This document shows, in pieces, positions 43,935 to 52,986 of a DNA stretch of 64,000 nt. Position 1 is the first letter of the stretch; every line of letters begins with the position of its first letter. Both the position numbers and the translations under genes were made by a program. The stretch is taken from contig CAZJQS010000023.1 in assembly GCA_964548175.1 (NCBI GenBank), positions 7,150 to 71,149 on the forward strand. The letters are read 5' to 3'. The notes beneath the pieces are model-generated. The model was not told the DNA's origin. It searched no databases and saw only the letters and a list, made by a program, of their open reading frames with translations. This stretch comes from JANQPA01 sp964548175. GTDB taxonomy: Bacteria > Bacteroidota > Bacteroidia > Chitinophagales > Saprospiraceae.

Positions 43935-44144
43935 TATACAGGCAAAGTCGGGGCCTGACCCGGCTGTGCCTCCATGTAACGCTCATTAGCCGGGAAATAG
44001 CTTTGTTTTTCATTTGTCTGATTTCATGGATGAAAAATAAGTACGTCTAAGAACCAAATAAAATATCCTCCTTTTTCCAAACCAAGAAGTATGAAATATT
44101 GTATTTAAGGTTAGGAATTTTTTATGTAGGTTTTTTATGTTACA

Positions 44145-44168
44145 CGGAACGTTGTCACAAATGTTCCG
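44145..44168. promoter_or_regulatory. palindrome upstream of the bacilliredoxin gene
   Basis: Arms CGGAAC (44145-44150) and GTTCCG (44163-44168), extended inward by TTGT and ACAA with small bulges, 44 bp upstream of the ATG at 44212. It may be an operator for a redox-responsive regulator. This is inference from symmetry and position only. Confidence 0.35.
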
Positions 44169-44211
44169 GATTCTCATAAAACTTTTTTTAACAAAAAAAA
44201 CAAAATAGCAA

Positions 44212-44628
44212 ATGTATCCTGTAGAGTTGACAAAACCCATGGCCAGAGATCTGACTGATTATGGCTTTGAAGGCCTCACTACACCGGAAGCGGTTGTTGA
44301 GGTGCTGGATAAAAATGAAGGGACTACGATGATCGTAGTTAATTCCGTCTGTGGATGTGCGGCTGCGAATGCCCGCCCCGGAGCAAAGATGGCGGTGGAC
44401 GGCTCCGATAAGCGTCCTGATCGCCTGGTAACGGTATTTGCGGGAGTCGACACGGAAGCAACTGAAAAAGCCAGAGAGTATATGTTGCCCTATCCTCCTT
44501 CTTCTCCATCCATTGCTTTATTTAAGGATGGACAATTAGTGCACTTTCTGGAAAGGCATCATATCGAAGGCCGCTCTGCTGAGATCATCGCAGAGAACCT
44601 GAAGCTGGCTTTTGAAAGGTACTGCTGA
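44212..44628 (+). CDS. BrxA/BrxB-family bacilliredoxin
   Basis: This encodes 138 residues, the full length of the DUF1094 family. The redox motif is Cys47-Gly-Cys49 in IVVNSVCGCAAANARPG, with the thioredoxin-like strand RLVTVFAGVDTEATEKAREY and the cis-Pro segment PPSSPSIALFKDG. Bacilliredoxins remove bacillithiol from mixed disulfides, and many Bacteroidota make bacillithiol. The final Cys138 is an extra. It is a single gene with a palindrome upstream and a structured repeat downstream. Confidence 0.92.
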   Translation: MYPVELTKPMARDLTDYGFEGLTTPEAVVEVLDKNEGTTMIVVNSVCGCAAANARPGAKMAVDGSDKRPDRLVTVFAGVDTEATEKAREYMLPYPPSSPSIALFKDGQLVHFLERHHIEGRSAEIIAENLKLAFERYC

Positions 44629-44651
44629 TTTATTTTCAATAGGATCAGTAA

Positions 44652-44741
44652 AGATTTGGCAGATGGCGCGGAAACGCAAATTTTGATGATGGTGCTCAAA
44701 AAATTTGAGCAAGTTGCGTGCTAACCTAATCTGCCAAATCT
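44652..44741. repeat. nested inverted-repeat element between convergent genes
   Basis: Outer arms AGATTTGGCAGAT (44652-44664) and ATCTGCCAAATCT (44729-44741) are perfect 13-bp complements. Inside are CGCAA/TTGCG and a perfect hairpin GCTCAAA-AAA-TTTGAGC (44694-44710). I recall AGATTTGGCAGAT-type words as common intergenic repeats in Bacteroidota. It lies between the brx stop and the pdxH stop and may end both transcripts. Confidence 0.7.
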
Positions 44742-44750
44742 GCTTTTATT

Positions 44751-45398
44751 TCAAGGCGCCAGTCTTTCAATCTTCCATTTTCCTTTTTCGCTCTTACGAT
44801 ACCGGATCCGGTCATGTAATCTACTAGGTCTTCCCTGCCAGAATTCGATCTGGTCGGCTTCTACCGTATATCCACCCCAATGGGGAGGTTTAGGCAGCAC
44901 TTCTTCTCCTTCATATTGTTTCATCAGTCGCATAACATTTTCCTCAAGCACGCTCCGGTCCGTGATGACCATACTCTGGGGAGAAGCCCATGCGCCGATC
45001 TGGCTGCCACGAGGCCGGGATTGGAAGTACTCGGTAGACGTTTCCTCGCCCACCTTACTGACTTTCCCTTCTATTCTGACCTGCCGCTGTAACTCCAGCC
45101 AGTTAAATGTCAGAGCCACAAAGGGAGCAGCATCCATTTCCTGACCTTTATCGCTTTTATAATTGGAATAAAAAACAAAACCTTCCTCTTCCAGGCCTTT
45201 CAGTAAAACGACCCGGGCGCTGGGACGTCCTTTTGTGCTGATCGTAGACAAGACCATGGCATTAGGCTCAGGGATTTTACAATCGATGGCTTCTTTTAGC
45301 CAAAACTGAAATTGTTTTAACGGATCAGGATCGACATCTGACCGGTCGAGCGTATGAGCTGTGTATTCTTTCCTGAGTTGGGCGATATCTAAATTCAT
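44751..45398 (-). CDS. pdxH: pyridoxamine 5'-phosphate oxidase
   Basis: This encodes 215 residues. The ATG at 45398 (MNLDIAQLRKEYTAHTL) fits the family, and the frame upstream to 45473 overlaps the RND terminator. FMN/PLP-binding segments are all present: PNAMVLSTISTKGRPSARVV, LLKGLEEEGFVFYSNYKS, SRPRGSQIGAWASPQS and the C-terminal EFWQGRPSRLHDRIRY. It oxidises PNP/PMP to PLP with FMN and oxygen, the final step after PdxJ (encoded at 6.9 kb). Confidence 0.96.
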   Translation of the reverse strand: MNLDIAQLRKEYTAHTLDRSDVDPDPLKQFQFWLKEAIDCKIPEPNAMVLSTISTKGRPSARVVLLKGLEEEGFVFYSNYKSDKGQEMDAAPFVALTFNWLELQRQVRIEGKVSKVGEETSTEYFQSRPRGSQIGAWASPQSMVITDRSVLEENVMRLMKQYEGEEVLPKPPHWGGYTVEADQIEFWQGRPSRLHDRIRYRKSEKGKWKIERLAP

Positions 45399-45423
45399 GT
45401 TCAAGCTAATTTTTCGAAAAAAA

Positions 45424-45459
45424 GAAAAAAACTCCAGGCCCAAAATACTGAGCCCGGAG
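45424..45459 (-). terminator. terminator of the RND efflux operon
   Basis: An 8-bp stem (45432-45439 with 45452-45459, one G-U) is followed leftward by a T-rich tract (45431 to 45421). It is 71 bp after the RND stop and just before pdxH. Confidence 0.7.
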
Positions 45460-45529
45460 CATAAATATAACATTGAAGTGTGTGATCTTGTTGATTAAAC
45501 TAAGTTCCGATGAAGGCGCCAAAAATTAG

Positions 45530-48500
45530 TTATTGGCTTACCGCCACTTTATCTTCTTTAGCCCGGTTGAACAAGCCGTAAGTCAAATACTGAAGTCTGA
45601 AAGACAACCAGTACATGACGGGCACCACGATCAGCGTCAGGAAGGTGGCGAAAGTCAGGCCGTAAATAACCGTCCATGCCATCGGGCCCCAGATGGCCGT
45701 ATTGTCCCCCCCGATGAAGATCTGGGGGTCGAGATCGGTGATGAGGGTAAAAAAGTTAAAGTTAAATCCGATCGCGAGTGGGATAAGCCCCAGTACGGTT
45801 GTAATGGCGGTCAGCAATACGGGTCGCAGGCGTGTGGCGCCTCCCTTAATGATGGACTCCCGGAGGTCTTCCTTCGGCAATTGGAATTTATTGGCTACTC
45901 CGGCCTTCACCATCTTTCGCTGGATCAAAATGTTGATATAGTCGATCAACACGATGGCGTTGTTCACCACTACTCCGGCCAATGAGATGATCCCAACGCC
46001 GGTGAACACCACTGAAATATCATTACCTGTGGCGGCATATCCCAGAAATACGCCAATCGTGCTAAAGAGCACAGACAAAATGATGATGAAGGGAGAGACG
46101 ATCGAATTAAACTGAGCAACAATGATCAGGAAGATCAGGAAAAGGGCGATAGAAAAGGCCGTATTCAAAAAGGCCATATCCTCCCGTTGCTGCTGCTGTT
46201 CGCCTGTGAATTCGTAAGAAAAGCCCTCCGGCAGGTCGTACAGGGCCATGGCAGCATCCATTTCCGCGATGATTTCATTGGCGTTGTATCCTTCCAGCAC
46301 GTTAGAGAAGATCGTAATCGAGCGATCCAGGTTTTTGCGCTTGATGGCGCTGTAAGTGGAGGTGTATTCCACATCTGCTACTGCAGAAATAGGGACCTGT
46401 ACGATCTGTCCGGAAGAGGCATCGCGGAAGGTGATCTTCTGGTTCAACAGGTTATCGATGTTGTAGCGGTATTTTTCACCCAGGCGCACCATGATCGGAT
46501 ACTCGTCTTCCCCCACTTTGTACTTGGATACTTCCTTGCCAAAAACTGCCGTACGGATGGCATCGGCGATACTGTAGGTAGAGACCTCATAGCGACGCGC
46601 CGCTTCCCGGTTTACATTGACGATCAGTTCGGGTTTTCCGATCTGCACATCAGCCTTCAGCTCTTCGATACCCGGGATATTTTTACTGTTGAAGTAATTG
46701 ATCAGTCGATCCGCCAGCACGACCAGGGAATCCACCTCATCTCCCTGAACTTCAAGGTTAATCGGCTTTCCGGTGGAAGGGCCATCTGCATTTTTATCCA
46801 CTACGATCTGAACGCCGGGAAATCCTTTGGCTGAGTCTCTGATCTTTTCCATGACGTCCCAGGTGGAAACCCCTCCTCTTTCCTGGGTAGGCACAAAGGA
46901 AACGGTGAGTCGGGCCTTGTTTGGGGAAGAGCCTGGCTCAGGCGGGCCATTGGGATCAGAGGTATTTTCACCGATCTGAGACAATACGGCTTCCACGATA
47001 CCGGCATAAGGCGCTATCGCTTCCCCTACTTTTTCTTCCAGTTCCTCCATGATCCGGTTAGTCGCTTCGATATCTTTACCCAGCGGGAGTTCTACAAAAA
47101 CATTGATGTAAACGGGCTCCGCATTTGGAAAAAAGATCACCTTGGGTGAGCGAATAGACAGCAGCATCAGAGCTGCGATCAATAGCAGAAATGTACTGCC
47201 GAACACCATTAAAGGAAACCGCAGGGCGCTGCGTACAAATCTATCGTAAATATTCTCCAAAACCGGCAGAACACGGTTTTGGAAATAAAAGGAAGCCGGA
47301 CGTAGGGCAAAGAAATTCAGCAGGTTGACGCCCAGGGCGATACTCAGCAAATTGCGTGCCCAGTGAGTTACCGGGCCAGCAAAATGAAAAACAATCGCTA
47401 GTAAAAGCATGATCCCAGAGCCGATCAATACGTTATTGCGCCGGCGTAAGCGGACTTTTCTCTCCTCCGCCCTTTCATCCACATTCATAAAGCGGGAGGT
47501 AAACACAGGATTAATGACCAGGGCTACGAATAAGGAAGAGGAAAGGACAATGATTAGCGTCAGCGGGAGATACTGCATAAAACTCCCCATAATCCCCGGC
47601 CAGAAGGCCAGCGGAAGGAAAGCCGCCAGGGTCGTCGCCGTTGAGGCGATAATCGGCCAGGCTACTTCTCCGACTCCATATTTTGCAGCTTTCATACCGG
47701 TATATCCCTCCTGCATATACCGGTAAATATTTTCTACCACCACGATGGCGTTATCCACCAGCAAACCAAGGGCAAGGATCAGGGAAAACAATACCACGAT
47801 GTTCATCGTTACCCCAGTGGTATACAACCACATGATCCCCATCAGCATCGACAAGGGAATGGCCAGCCCGACAAATAGGGCGTTTCTGATCCCCAGGAAA
47901 AACAAAAGCACCAGCACCACCAGAATAACCCCGGAAATGATGCTGTTTTCCAGGTTGCTCACTTCATTACGAGTGTAGACCGACTGGTCGTTGAACAGCG
48001 TAATGTTCAGGTTTTCAGGTAATTCCTTTCTGGCTTTCTCAACGGTCTCCTTGATCTCATCGGCAGCAGCCAGCAGGTTCTCTCCCGAACGTTTGATGAC
48101 GTTCAGAGAAACCACCGGCAGGCCATCCGCCCGGGCGATGCTGGTGCGATCCTCAAAGCCAAAGGAAACATCAGCTATATCTTTAAGGTAAATCGGCCGC
48201 TGGTTCTCACTCTTGACGATCATATTTTCCAGCTCCGTCATATCTTCGAATTCCCCGACGACTCGTATGGCGCGACGCAGATCGTTGCGTACGAGTTCTC
48301 CTCCCGAAAGCGTGATGTTTTCAGAAGAGATCGCGTTCTGAACATCAGAGAAAGAAACTTTCATCGACTCCATCTTGAGCAGATCCATATTCACTTTAAC
48401 CTCGCGGTCCATGACGCCCTGAATTTCCGCTCGGTTGATCTCATCGATCTCCTCGATCTCATCCTGCAGATATTCTGCAAACTCACGAAGTTCGTCATTC

Positions 48501-48982
48501 GTAAATTCACCGTACATATTAATGGTGACGATCGGTATTTCTGACAGGTTAACGTCAAGAACCGTAGGGTCCTGATCCAGGTCAGTCGGCAATTCACTTT
48601 TTGCTATATCTACGGCATCTTTAACTTTACGGACAGCATCATCGATATCCACATCGGATTCAAACTCAACGACGATGACGGAAAAATCCTGGATAGAGGT
48701 TGATTTGATGTCTTTCACTCCTTCGACCGACTGGATTTCCTTTTCCAGGGGTCTGGTTACCAGGTTTTCAATATCGGTGGCGGAGTTGCCAAAATAAGGC
48801 GTATTGATATAAACAGTCGGAAGTTCTACTTCGGGAAATTGTTCCTTAGGCATTTGCTGGTAGGACTGTATCCCGAACAGGAAAATCATTAAAGTGATGA
48901 TGAAAACGCTGGTAGCGTTATCCACCGCCAGGGAAGTAAGGCCAAACTGTTTTAATTTTTTGCCTTTTTGCTGATTATCCAT
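45530..48982 (-). CDS. RND-family efflux permease
   Basis: This encodes an 1150-residue inner-membrane pump with two large periplasmic loops and the TM4 relay Asp410 in ALGLLVDNAIVVVENIYR; the second half mirrors the first (VGIISLAGVVVNNAIVLIDY). It is about 100 residues longer than AcrB-type pumps: between TM6 and TM7 there are two extra hydrophobic segments (about 517-535 and 544-560) after a charged stretch ERKVRLRRR. It exports drugs or other toxic compounds using proton motive force with the adaptor and TolC encoded upstream. Its start overlaps the adaptor gene by 8 bp. Confidence 0.95.
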   Translation of the reverse strand: MDNQQKGKKLKQFGLTSLAVDNATSVFIITLMIFLFGIQSYQQMPKEQFPEVELPTVYINTPYFGNSATDIENLVTRPLEKEIQSVEGVKDIKSTSIQDFSVIVVEFESDVDIDDAVRKVKDAVDIAKSELPTDLDQDPTVLDVNLSEIPIVTINMYGEFTNDELREFAEYLQDEIEEIDEINRAEIQGVMDREVKVNMDLLKMESMKVSFSDVQNAISSENITLSGGELVRNDLRRAIRVVGEFEDMTELENMIVKSENQRPIYLKDIADVSFGFEDRTSIARADGLPVVSLNVIKRSGENLLAAADEIKETVEKARKELPENLNITLFNDQSVYTRNEVSNLENSIISGVILVVLVLLFFLGIRNALFVGLAIPLSMLMGIMWLYTTGVTMNIVVLFSLILALGLLVDNAIVVVENIYRYMQEGYTGMKAAKYGVGEVAWPIIASTATTLAAFLPLAFWPGIMGSFMQYLPLTLIIVLSSSLFVALVINPVFTSRFMNVDERAEERKVRLRRRNNVLIGSGIMLLLAIVFHFAGPVTHWARNLLSIALGVNLLNFFALRPASFYFQNRVLPVLENIYDRFVRSALRFPLMVFGSTFLLLIAALMLLSIRSPKVIFFPNAEPVYINVFVELPLGKDIEATNRIMEELEEKVGEAIAPYAGIVEAVLSQIGENTSDPNGPPEPGSSPNKARLTVSFVPTQERGGVSTWDVMEKIRDSAKGFPGVQIVVDKNADGPSTGKPINLEVQGDEVDSLVVLADRLINYFNSKNIPGIEELKADVQIGKPELIVNVNREAARRYEVSTYSIADAIRTAVFGKEVSKYKVGEDEYPIMVRLGEKYRYNIDNLLNQKITFRDASSGQIVQVPISAVADVEYTSTYSAIKRKNLDRSITIFSNVLEGYNANEIIAEMDAAMALYDLPEGFSYEFTGEQQQQREDMAFLNTAFSIALFLIFLIIVAQFNSIVSPFIIILSVLFSTIGVFLGYAATGNDISVVFTGVGIISLAGVVVNNAIVLIDYINILIQRKMVKAGVANKFQLPKEDLRESIIKGGATRLRPVLLTAITTVLGLIPLAIGFNFNFFTLITDLDPQIFIGGDNTAIWGPMAWTVIYGLTFATFLTLIVVPVMYWLSFRLQYLTYGLFNRAKEDKVAVSQ

Positions 48983-50156
48983 TTATTGCTTCTTTTTTAG
49001 GAGTTTGCACTTGAATAGGTTCATTGTTGGCCAGCCCTCTGGAGCCGTCGATAATGAGGGATTCTCCCCCATTGAGGCCGCTGGTGACGATGATCTCGCC
49101 CCGGTAGCTTTCTCCGGTCTGTATGTAAACTTTCTGGGCGATCTTACCTTCATCGCCTTCGACGGAGACGAAAACGAATTTTTTACCCCCCACTTCCTGC
49201 TGCAGCGCTTCCAGGGGAATGATCACTGCATCTTTATGGGTAAAGTCATTGATGAGCATGACGGCCAGCAGGTTAGGTTTAAGCAAGCCTTTGTAATTAC
49301 CTACGGATACCTCCACTTCGAAGGTTCGGTTGGCTTCGTCGATCACGCGACCGATGCGGCTGATGCGAACAGTTTGTTCTTCATCAAGTGCGGGATACCG
49401 GATCGTCACCTCATCTCCTCTTTTCACCGAGCGGAGCAAGTTTTCAGGTACATCCGCCACCACTTTCAGGCGGCTGGTGTTCAGTATTTGGATAATGGGA
49501 GCGCCGGGGGAGGCCAGTTCGCCGGATTTGAGTAAGACATTTTCGATCACCCCTGAAGCCGGAGAATAAATATCTGCTTTAGTCAACTGGTATTCCAGGG
49601 TTTCCTTTGTCTTTTCGAGGCGTTCTTTATTGTTTTTGGCTTCCAGGTATTGCATTTCTGAGCCGATGTTTTGCTCCCAGAGTCTGGACTGACGTTCAAA
49701 AACGATATTAGCCAGTTCGAGTGATTTTTCGATCTCTGCGATCTGTTTTTTGATCTGCTCGAGGTCGAGTTTGGCCACTAACTGGCCCTGGCGGATAAAG
49801 TCGCCTTCTTGCCATGGAAAGGTTATGATGATCCCCGGCGTTTCGCTTGTCACGTCGATCAGGTCATCGGCTTCTACGCTTCCCTGGATCTCGACATAAT
49901 GTTTAAAGTCCCGCTTAATGATCTGCGAGGTGGTCACCAGGCGCTTCTGCTTGCTGCTGATGGTAGGATCCTGTGTGGCGATGTCGCTTTCCAGCTGCTC
50001 GATCAGAGCGGTTATCTCTTGCAATTCGGCTCTTTTTTCGCGCAACAGGCTTTTTTTGCCGTCCAGGTCCTGAGGAATTTCCTCTGTTGATTGAGGAGTG
50101 CCGGAACAGGCTGCCGCTAGTAGTGTAAGAAACAACAGTCTTGTGAGGTTTTTCAT
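48975..50156 (-). CDS. RND efflux periplasmic adaptor, lipoprotein
   Basis: This encodes 393 residues with a lipoprotein signal (LAAACSGT, Cys17). A short coiled coil (about 28-66, SLLREKRAELQEITALIEQL) lies before the lipoyl half (VTSETPGIIITFPWQEGDFI), then an alpha-hairpin (about 130-175), the second lipoyl half (IYSPASGVIENVLLKSGE), the beta-barrel and the membrane-proximal domain. It bridges the RND permease and TolC. It overlaps the permease start by 8 bp, indicating coupled translation. Confidence 0.94.
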   Translation of the reverse strand: MKNLTRLLFLTLLAAACSGTPQSTEEIPQDLDGKKSLLREKRAELQEITALIEQLESDIATQDPTISSKQKRLVTTSQIIKRDFKHYVEIQGSVEADDLIDVTSETPGIIITFPWQEGDFIRQGQLVAKLDLEQIKKQIAEIEKSLELANIVFERQSRLWEQNIGSEMQYLEAKNNKERLEKTKETLEYQLTKADIYSPASGVIENVLLKSGELASPGAPIIQILNTSRLKVVADVPENLLRSVKRGDEVTIRYPALDEEQTVRISRIGRVIDEANRTFEVEVSVGNYKGLLKPNLLAVMLINDFTHKDAVIIPLEALQQEVGGKKFVFVSVEGDEGKIAQKVYIQTGESYRGEIIVTSGLNGGESLIIDGSRGLANNEPIQVQTPKKEAING

Positions 50157-50225
50157 CAGAATTAGTAATTATTTTGTTTTGAGAATTCGAGTTGAGCATT
50201 CTGCTTTAACTCCATTTAACTTCGT

Positions 50226-51575
50226 TTATTTACCCAGTGCTTCATCCAACTGCATCTTAGCGACGAGCAGGTCATACATGGCCTGGGTATAATTACTTTG
50301 GGAATCGTAGAGGCTTTGCTCCGCCTGTGTAACCTCAATGCTGGAACCTATGCCTTCTCGGTATTTAATTTTTGTGGTATTATAGATGCGCTCGGCCAGG
50401 TCAAGGTTTTTCCGTTGATTGCCCAATCGCTCCTGTGCATTGAAGTAATTGATCCTGGCGTTGGTCACTTCCAAAGAGATAGCATTGAGCAATTCCTGCC
50501 GCTGATTTTGCGTTTTGTTGAGGTCCAGCTCTGCTCTTTGAATACGGGCTTTCCTCAGAAAACCGTCAAAGATAGGTACGCTCAGCCGAACGCCAAGAAA
50601 GGCGGTAGGCGCCCAGAAACCGTCTTCAGCATTGTTCCCCTGGTAAGACTGCTGGTAGGCTCCAAAGGCCCTGAGGCTGGGCAGGTATCCGACCCTGTTG
50701 AATTTGACATTGACCTCGTTCAGCTCCAGTCCCTGGTCAATCACATCAACTTCCGGCCTAGCGGAAAAATCGACCCGATTAGTCAGGTCTTCTTCTTCAG
50801 GACGGGACATCAGGTCAGTGATGCCTTCTTCAATTTTGAGGGGTTGATCCACCGGGAAGTTCATAGCGAATTTGAGGCCGGAAAGGGCGGTTTCTTTCTG
50901 CCTTTCCAGATTATCTCTTTCTACTTTCAGGTTAGCCAGGGAAAGCTCCAGGCGGTCGACGTCCAATTGTTCGACAAAGCCTTGTTCGTACAATTGCTGG
51001 GTTTCAAACAGCAGCTTTTCCAGGTTCTCGATATTTTTGGTCAGCAATTGAAGGTTTTCATTGACCAGCAAAACGGGCAGGTAAGCATCGACCACATTGT
51101 ATTTGACTGTCCGGCGCTGCACGGCCAATTCTGCCTGTACGTAACTTTTGTAAGCTCGGGAAGCCCGCAGGCCGACAAAAAAGCTGGGATCGAAAACCAT
51201 CGCATCCAAGCTGAGGCCTGCGGTGAAATTATTTTGCAGGAAGAACGAAGCTTCCCTGTTAACTTCCTCATTCGGGTTTAGCGCCTGAATAAGCTGTATA
51301 AAGGCCTCCGGCAGGGGTTGCTGAGGCACCTGGAGGTAGCGCTGAAAACTCACCTCTCCGGTCAACTGGGGCAGGCCTGTAGCCAGCTGCTCTTTGATCT
51401 GCTGATCCGCATCGGCTATGTTGATCTGCGCATTCTTGATGGCAAGGCTGTTTGTCCATGCATAATCAACGGCCTGCTGCAGATTCATCACAGTGGGTTC
51501 TTGTCCTGTCAAGGGTGTCATAAAAAGCAGGATCACCGGGAGCGGCCAGATCCATTGCTTAAAGGTTAATCTCAT
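50226..51575 (-). CDS. TolC-family outer-membrane efflux protein
   Basis: This encodes 449 residues with a signal peptide (about 1-24, LLFMTPLTGQ). Two efflux-protein repeats are visible: NLQQAVDYAWTNSLAIKNAQ near the N-terminus and AISLEVTNARINYFNAQERL near the C-terminus, with typical coiled coils. It is the exit duct of the operon's pump. It sits between tetR (22 bp upstream) and the adaptor (69 bp downstream). It differs from the TolC protein at 37.5 kb in length and sequence, so the two serve different pumps. Confidence 0.94.
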   Translation of the reverse strand: MRLTFKQWIWPLPVILLFMTPLTGQEPTVMNLQQAVDYAWTNSLAIKNAQINIADADQQIKEQLATGLPQLTGEVSFQRYLQVPQQPLPEAFIQLIQALNPNEEVNREASFFLQNNFTAGLSLDAMVFDPSFFVGLRASRAYKSYVQAELAVQRRTVKYNVVDAYLPVLLVNENLQLLTKNIENLEKLLFETQQLYEQGFVEQLDVDRLELSLANLKVERDNLERQKETALSGLKFAMNFPVDQPLKIEEGITDLMSRPEEEDLTNRVDFSARPEVDVIDQGLELNEVNVKFNRVGYLPSLRAFGAYQQSYQGNNAEDGFWAPTAFLGVRLSVPIFDGFLRKARIQRAELDLNKTQNQRQELLNAISLEVTNARINYFNAQERLGNQRKNLDLAERIYNTTKIKYREGIGSSIEVTQAEQSLYDSQSNYTQAMYDLLVAKMQLDEALGK

Positions 51576-51597
51576 TGGTTGTTGGTTTTTTAGCCTG

Positions 51598-52218
51598 TTA
51601 ATCTATTGATCCTTGTTTTTCTTTTAAATATTGCTCAAAGACTTCCAGCCCTTTGGGTGATGCTACACCATGTAAGTGATAGATGATGTGTTCCTTAAAC
51701 AATTGCTCAATATTGTACTGATGAAGAGGAAACAATTCAGGGTCGGCGACCAGCGAGCTTTTAGCGACATACAGTTTGGATAAAATATCCGGCGACAGGT
51801 TCGACCGGTAGACGCCTTCCTTGATGCCCCTTTCTATGTTTTCCCGAATGATCTTGATGATGTGTCTCGTATGATAGGCCTCCATCTGTCGATAAGTACC
51901 TCTGTAATATTTTTGCAGATCGTACATCACGGTTGGGGAAAACTGTCTCAATTCCCGGATTACATGCCGGGCAATTTTCAGGATCTCATCGATGGCGTCC
52001 GCTGATTCTTTTCGATAGGTCGCCATCATTTGTTGCTCTTCGGCGATCTTGAGCTGGAAAATATTTTCGATCAGTTCGGCTTTGTTGGCAACATACTGAT
52101 AGAGGGTTTTCTTTGACATCCCCATTTCCCTGGCCAGGTCATCCATGGTTACACTTTTGATCCCATAGCGCATGAAGAGACTCTCCGCCTTGTTTAATAT
52201 TTGATGTTTAACATCCAT
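51598..52218 (-). CDS. TetR-family regulator of the efflux operon
   Basis: This encodes 206 residues. The N-terminal helix-turn-helix is standard (residues 1-55, ESLFMRYGIKSVTMDDLARE then MSKKTLYQYVANKAELI). The C-terminal ligand domain is helical and divergent. It is the first gene of the four-gene leftward operon tetR-tolC-adaptor-RND and probably represses it through the palindrome at 52302-52329, releasing DNA when a pump substrate binds. The Shine-Dalgarno GGAGG before its ATG is rare in this window. Confidence 0.93.
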   Translation of the reverse strand: MDVKHQILNKAESLFMRYGIKSVTMDDLAREMGMSKKTLYQYVANKAELIENIFQLKIAEEQQMMATYRKESADAIDEILKIARHVIRELRQFSPTVMYDLQKYYRGTYRQMEAYHTRHIIKIIRENIERGIKEGVYRSNLSPDILSKLYVAKSSLVADPELFPLHQYNIEQLFKEHIIYHLHGVASPKGLEVFEQYLKEKQGSID

Positions 52219-52224
52219 AGTTTT

Positions 52225-52229
52225 CCTCC
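52225..52229 (-). promoter_or_regulatory. Shine-Dalgarno sequence of tetR
   Basis: GGAGG six bases before the ATG at 52218. Most genes in this window lack such a site, as usual for Bacteroidota. Confidence 0.6.
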
Positions 52230-52278
52230 GTCATTACTGTGAATAATAGCTGTTTGCCGGTCAGCTTTTATTCGGTGG

Positions 52279-52329
52279 CAAAGATACGGGAAATAAACGC
52301 AGGAAACTTTGATCTTGTTCAAAGTTTCC
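52279..52329 (-). promoter_or_regulatory. promoter and TetR operator of the efflux operon
   Basis: The minus strand has a perfect -7 box TATCTTTG (52286 to 52279). Directly upstream is a perfect inverted repeat with 11-bp arms (52302-52312 GGAAACTTTGA and 52319-52329 TCAAAGTTTCC, spacer 6 bp) covering the -33 region. Size, symmetry and position are those expected of a TetR dimer site, so repression by blocking RNA polymerase is likely. Confidence 0.78.
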
Positions 52330-52400
52330 AAAGTTTTTCGAGTTTTTTGATGAATAGAGGAAAATGCTCGATGAATGGAAAAAAAATCGACTGAGGCGTC

Positions 52401-52985
52401 CTAATCTTCCTGGAATCGTTTCCAGTCTTTTTCCGTGTCGATATCTAAAGCGCCTTGAGGGAAAGGAATAGCAACCAGTGTCTTTTTGTGAGCCTGTATT
52501 AATTTTCTGGCGCCGGTATGTCCTTTTTGATCAAGGAGCTCAGGAAAGAACTTCCGGTCGAATAAGGCGGGTACGCCATAAACATCGTTATAATGAGCCG
52601 CTACCAGAGGAGCTTCTTTGTCCTGATAGACGGCTAAGAATTCATTGATCAGGTCCAAAGTCACAAAGGGTTGATCGACGACCAGGACAAGCACGGATTG
52701 CAGTTCGGGTTCCTCTCTGAGGGTATATTTCAATCCACACCGAAGAGAAGACGCCATTCCGGATTCCCAGTCTGAATTCAAAAAAACGTGAACGTCTGTA
52801 GTATCGATCTGAGGCAAGATCAATTCCATATGGGCGCCGAGGACGACGGAAACGAGGTCGAAGTCTGAAGCTCTCGACATGCGGATCATCCGGCTGAGCA
52901 GGTTTTCGTTATTGATCTCCAAAAGCTGTTTTGGCTGGCCCAGCCGTTTGGAAGCGCCCGCCGCTAAAATAATGATGCCGTTCAT
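52401..52985 (-). CDS. MobA/MocA-like nucleotidyltransferase
   Basis: This encodes 194 residues of the GT-A nucleotidyltransferase fold. The N-terminal GIIILAAGASKRLGQPKQLL is the NTP-binding loop, and NSDWESGMASSLRCGL and VLVVDQPFVTLDLI hold the metal-binding Asp. It resembles MocA, which makes molybdopterin cytosine dinucleotide, but no molybdenum-cofactor or xanthine-dehydrogenase gene is near, so the substrate is open. It lies one base downstream of the P1 peptidase gene on the same strand. Confidence 0.85.
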   Translation of the reverse strand: MNGIIILAAGASKRLGQPKQLLEINNENLLSRMIRMSRASDFDLVSVVLGAHMELILPQIDTTDVHVFLNSDWESGMASSLRCGLKYTLREEPELQSVLVLVVDQPFVTLDLINEFLAVYQDKEAPLVAAHYNDVYGVPALFDRKFFPELLDQKGHTGARKLIQAHKKTLVAIPFPQGALDIDTEKDWKRFQED

Positions 52986-52986
52986 A

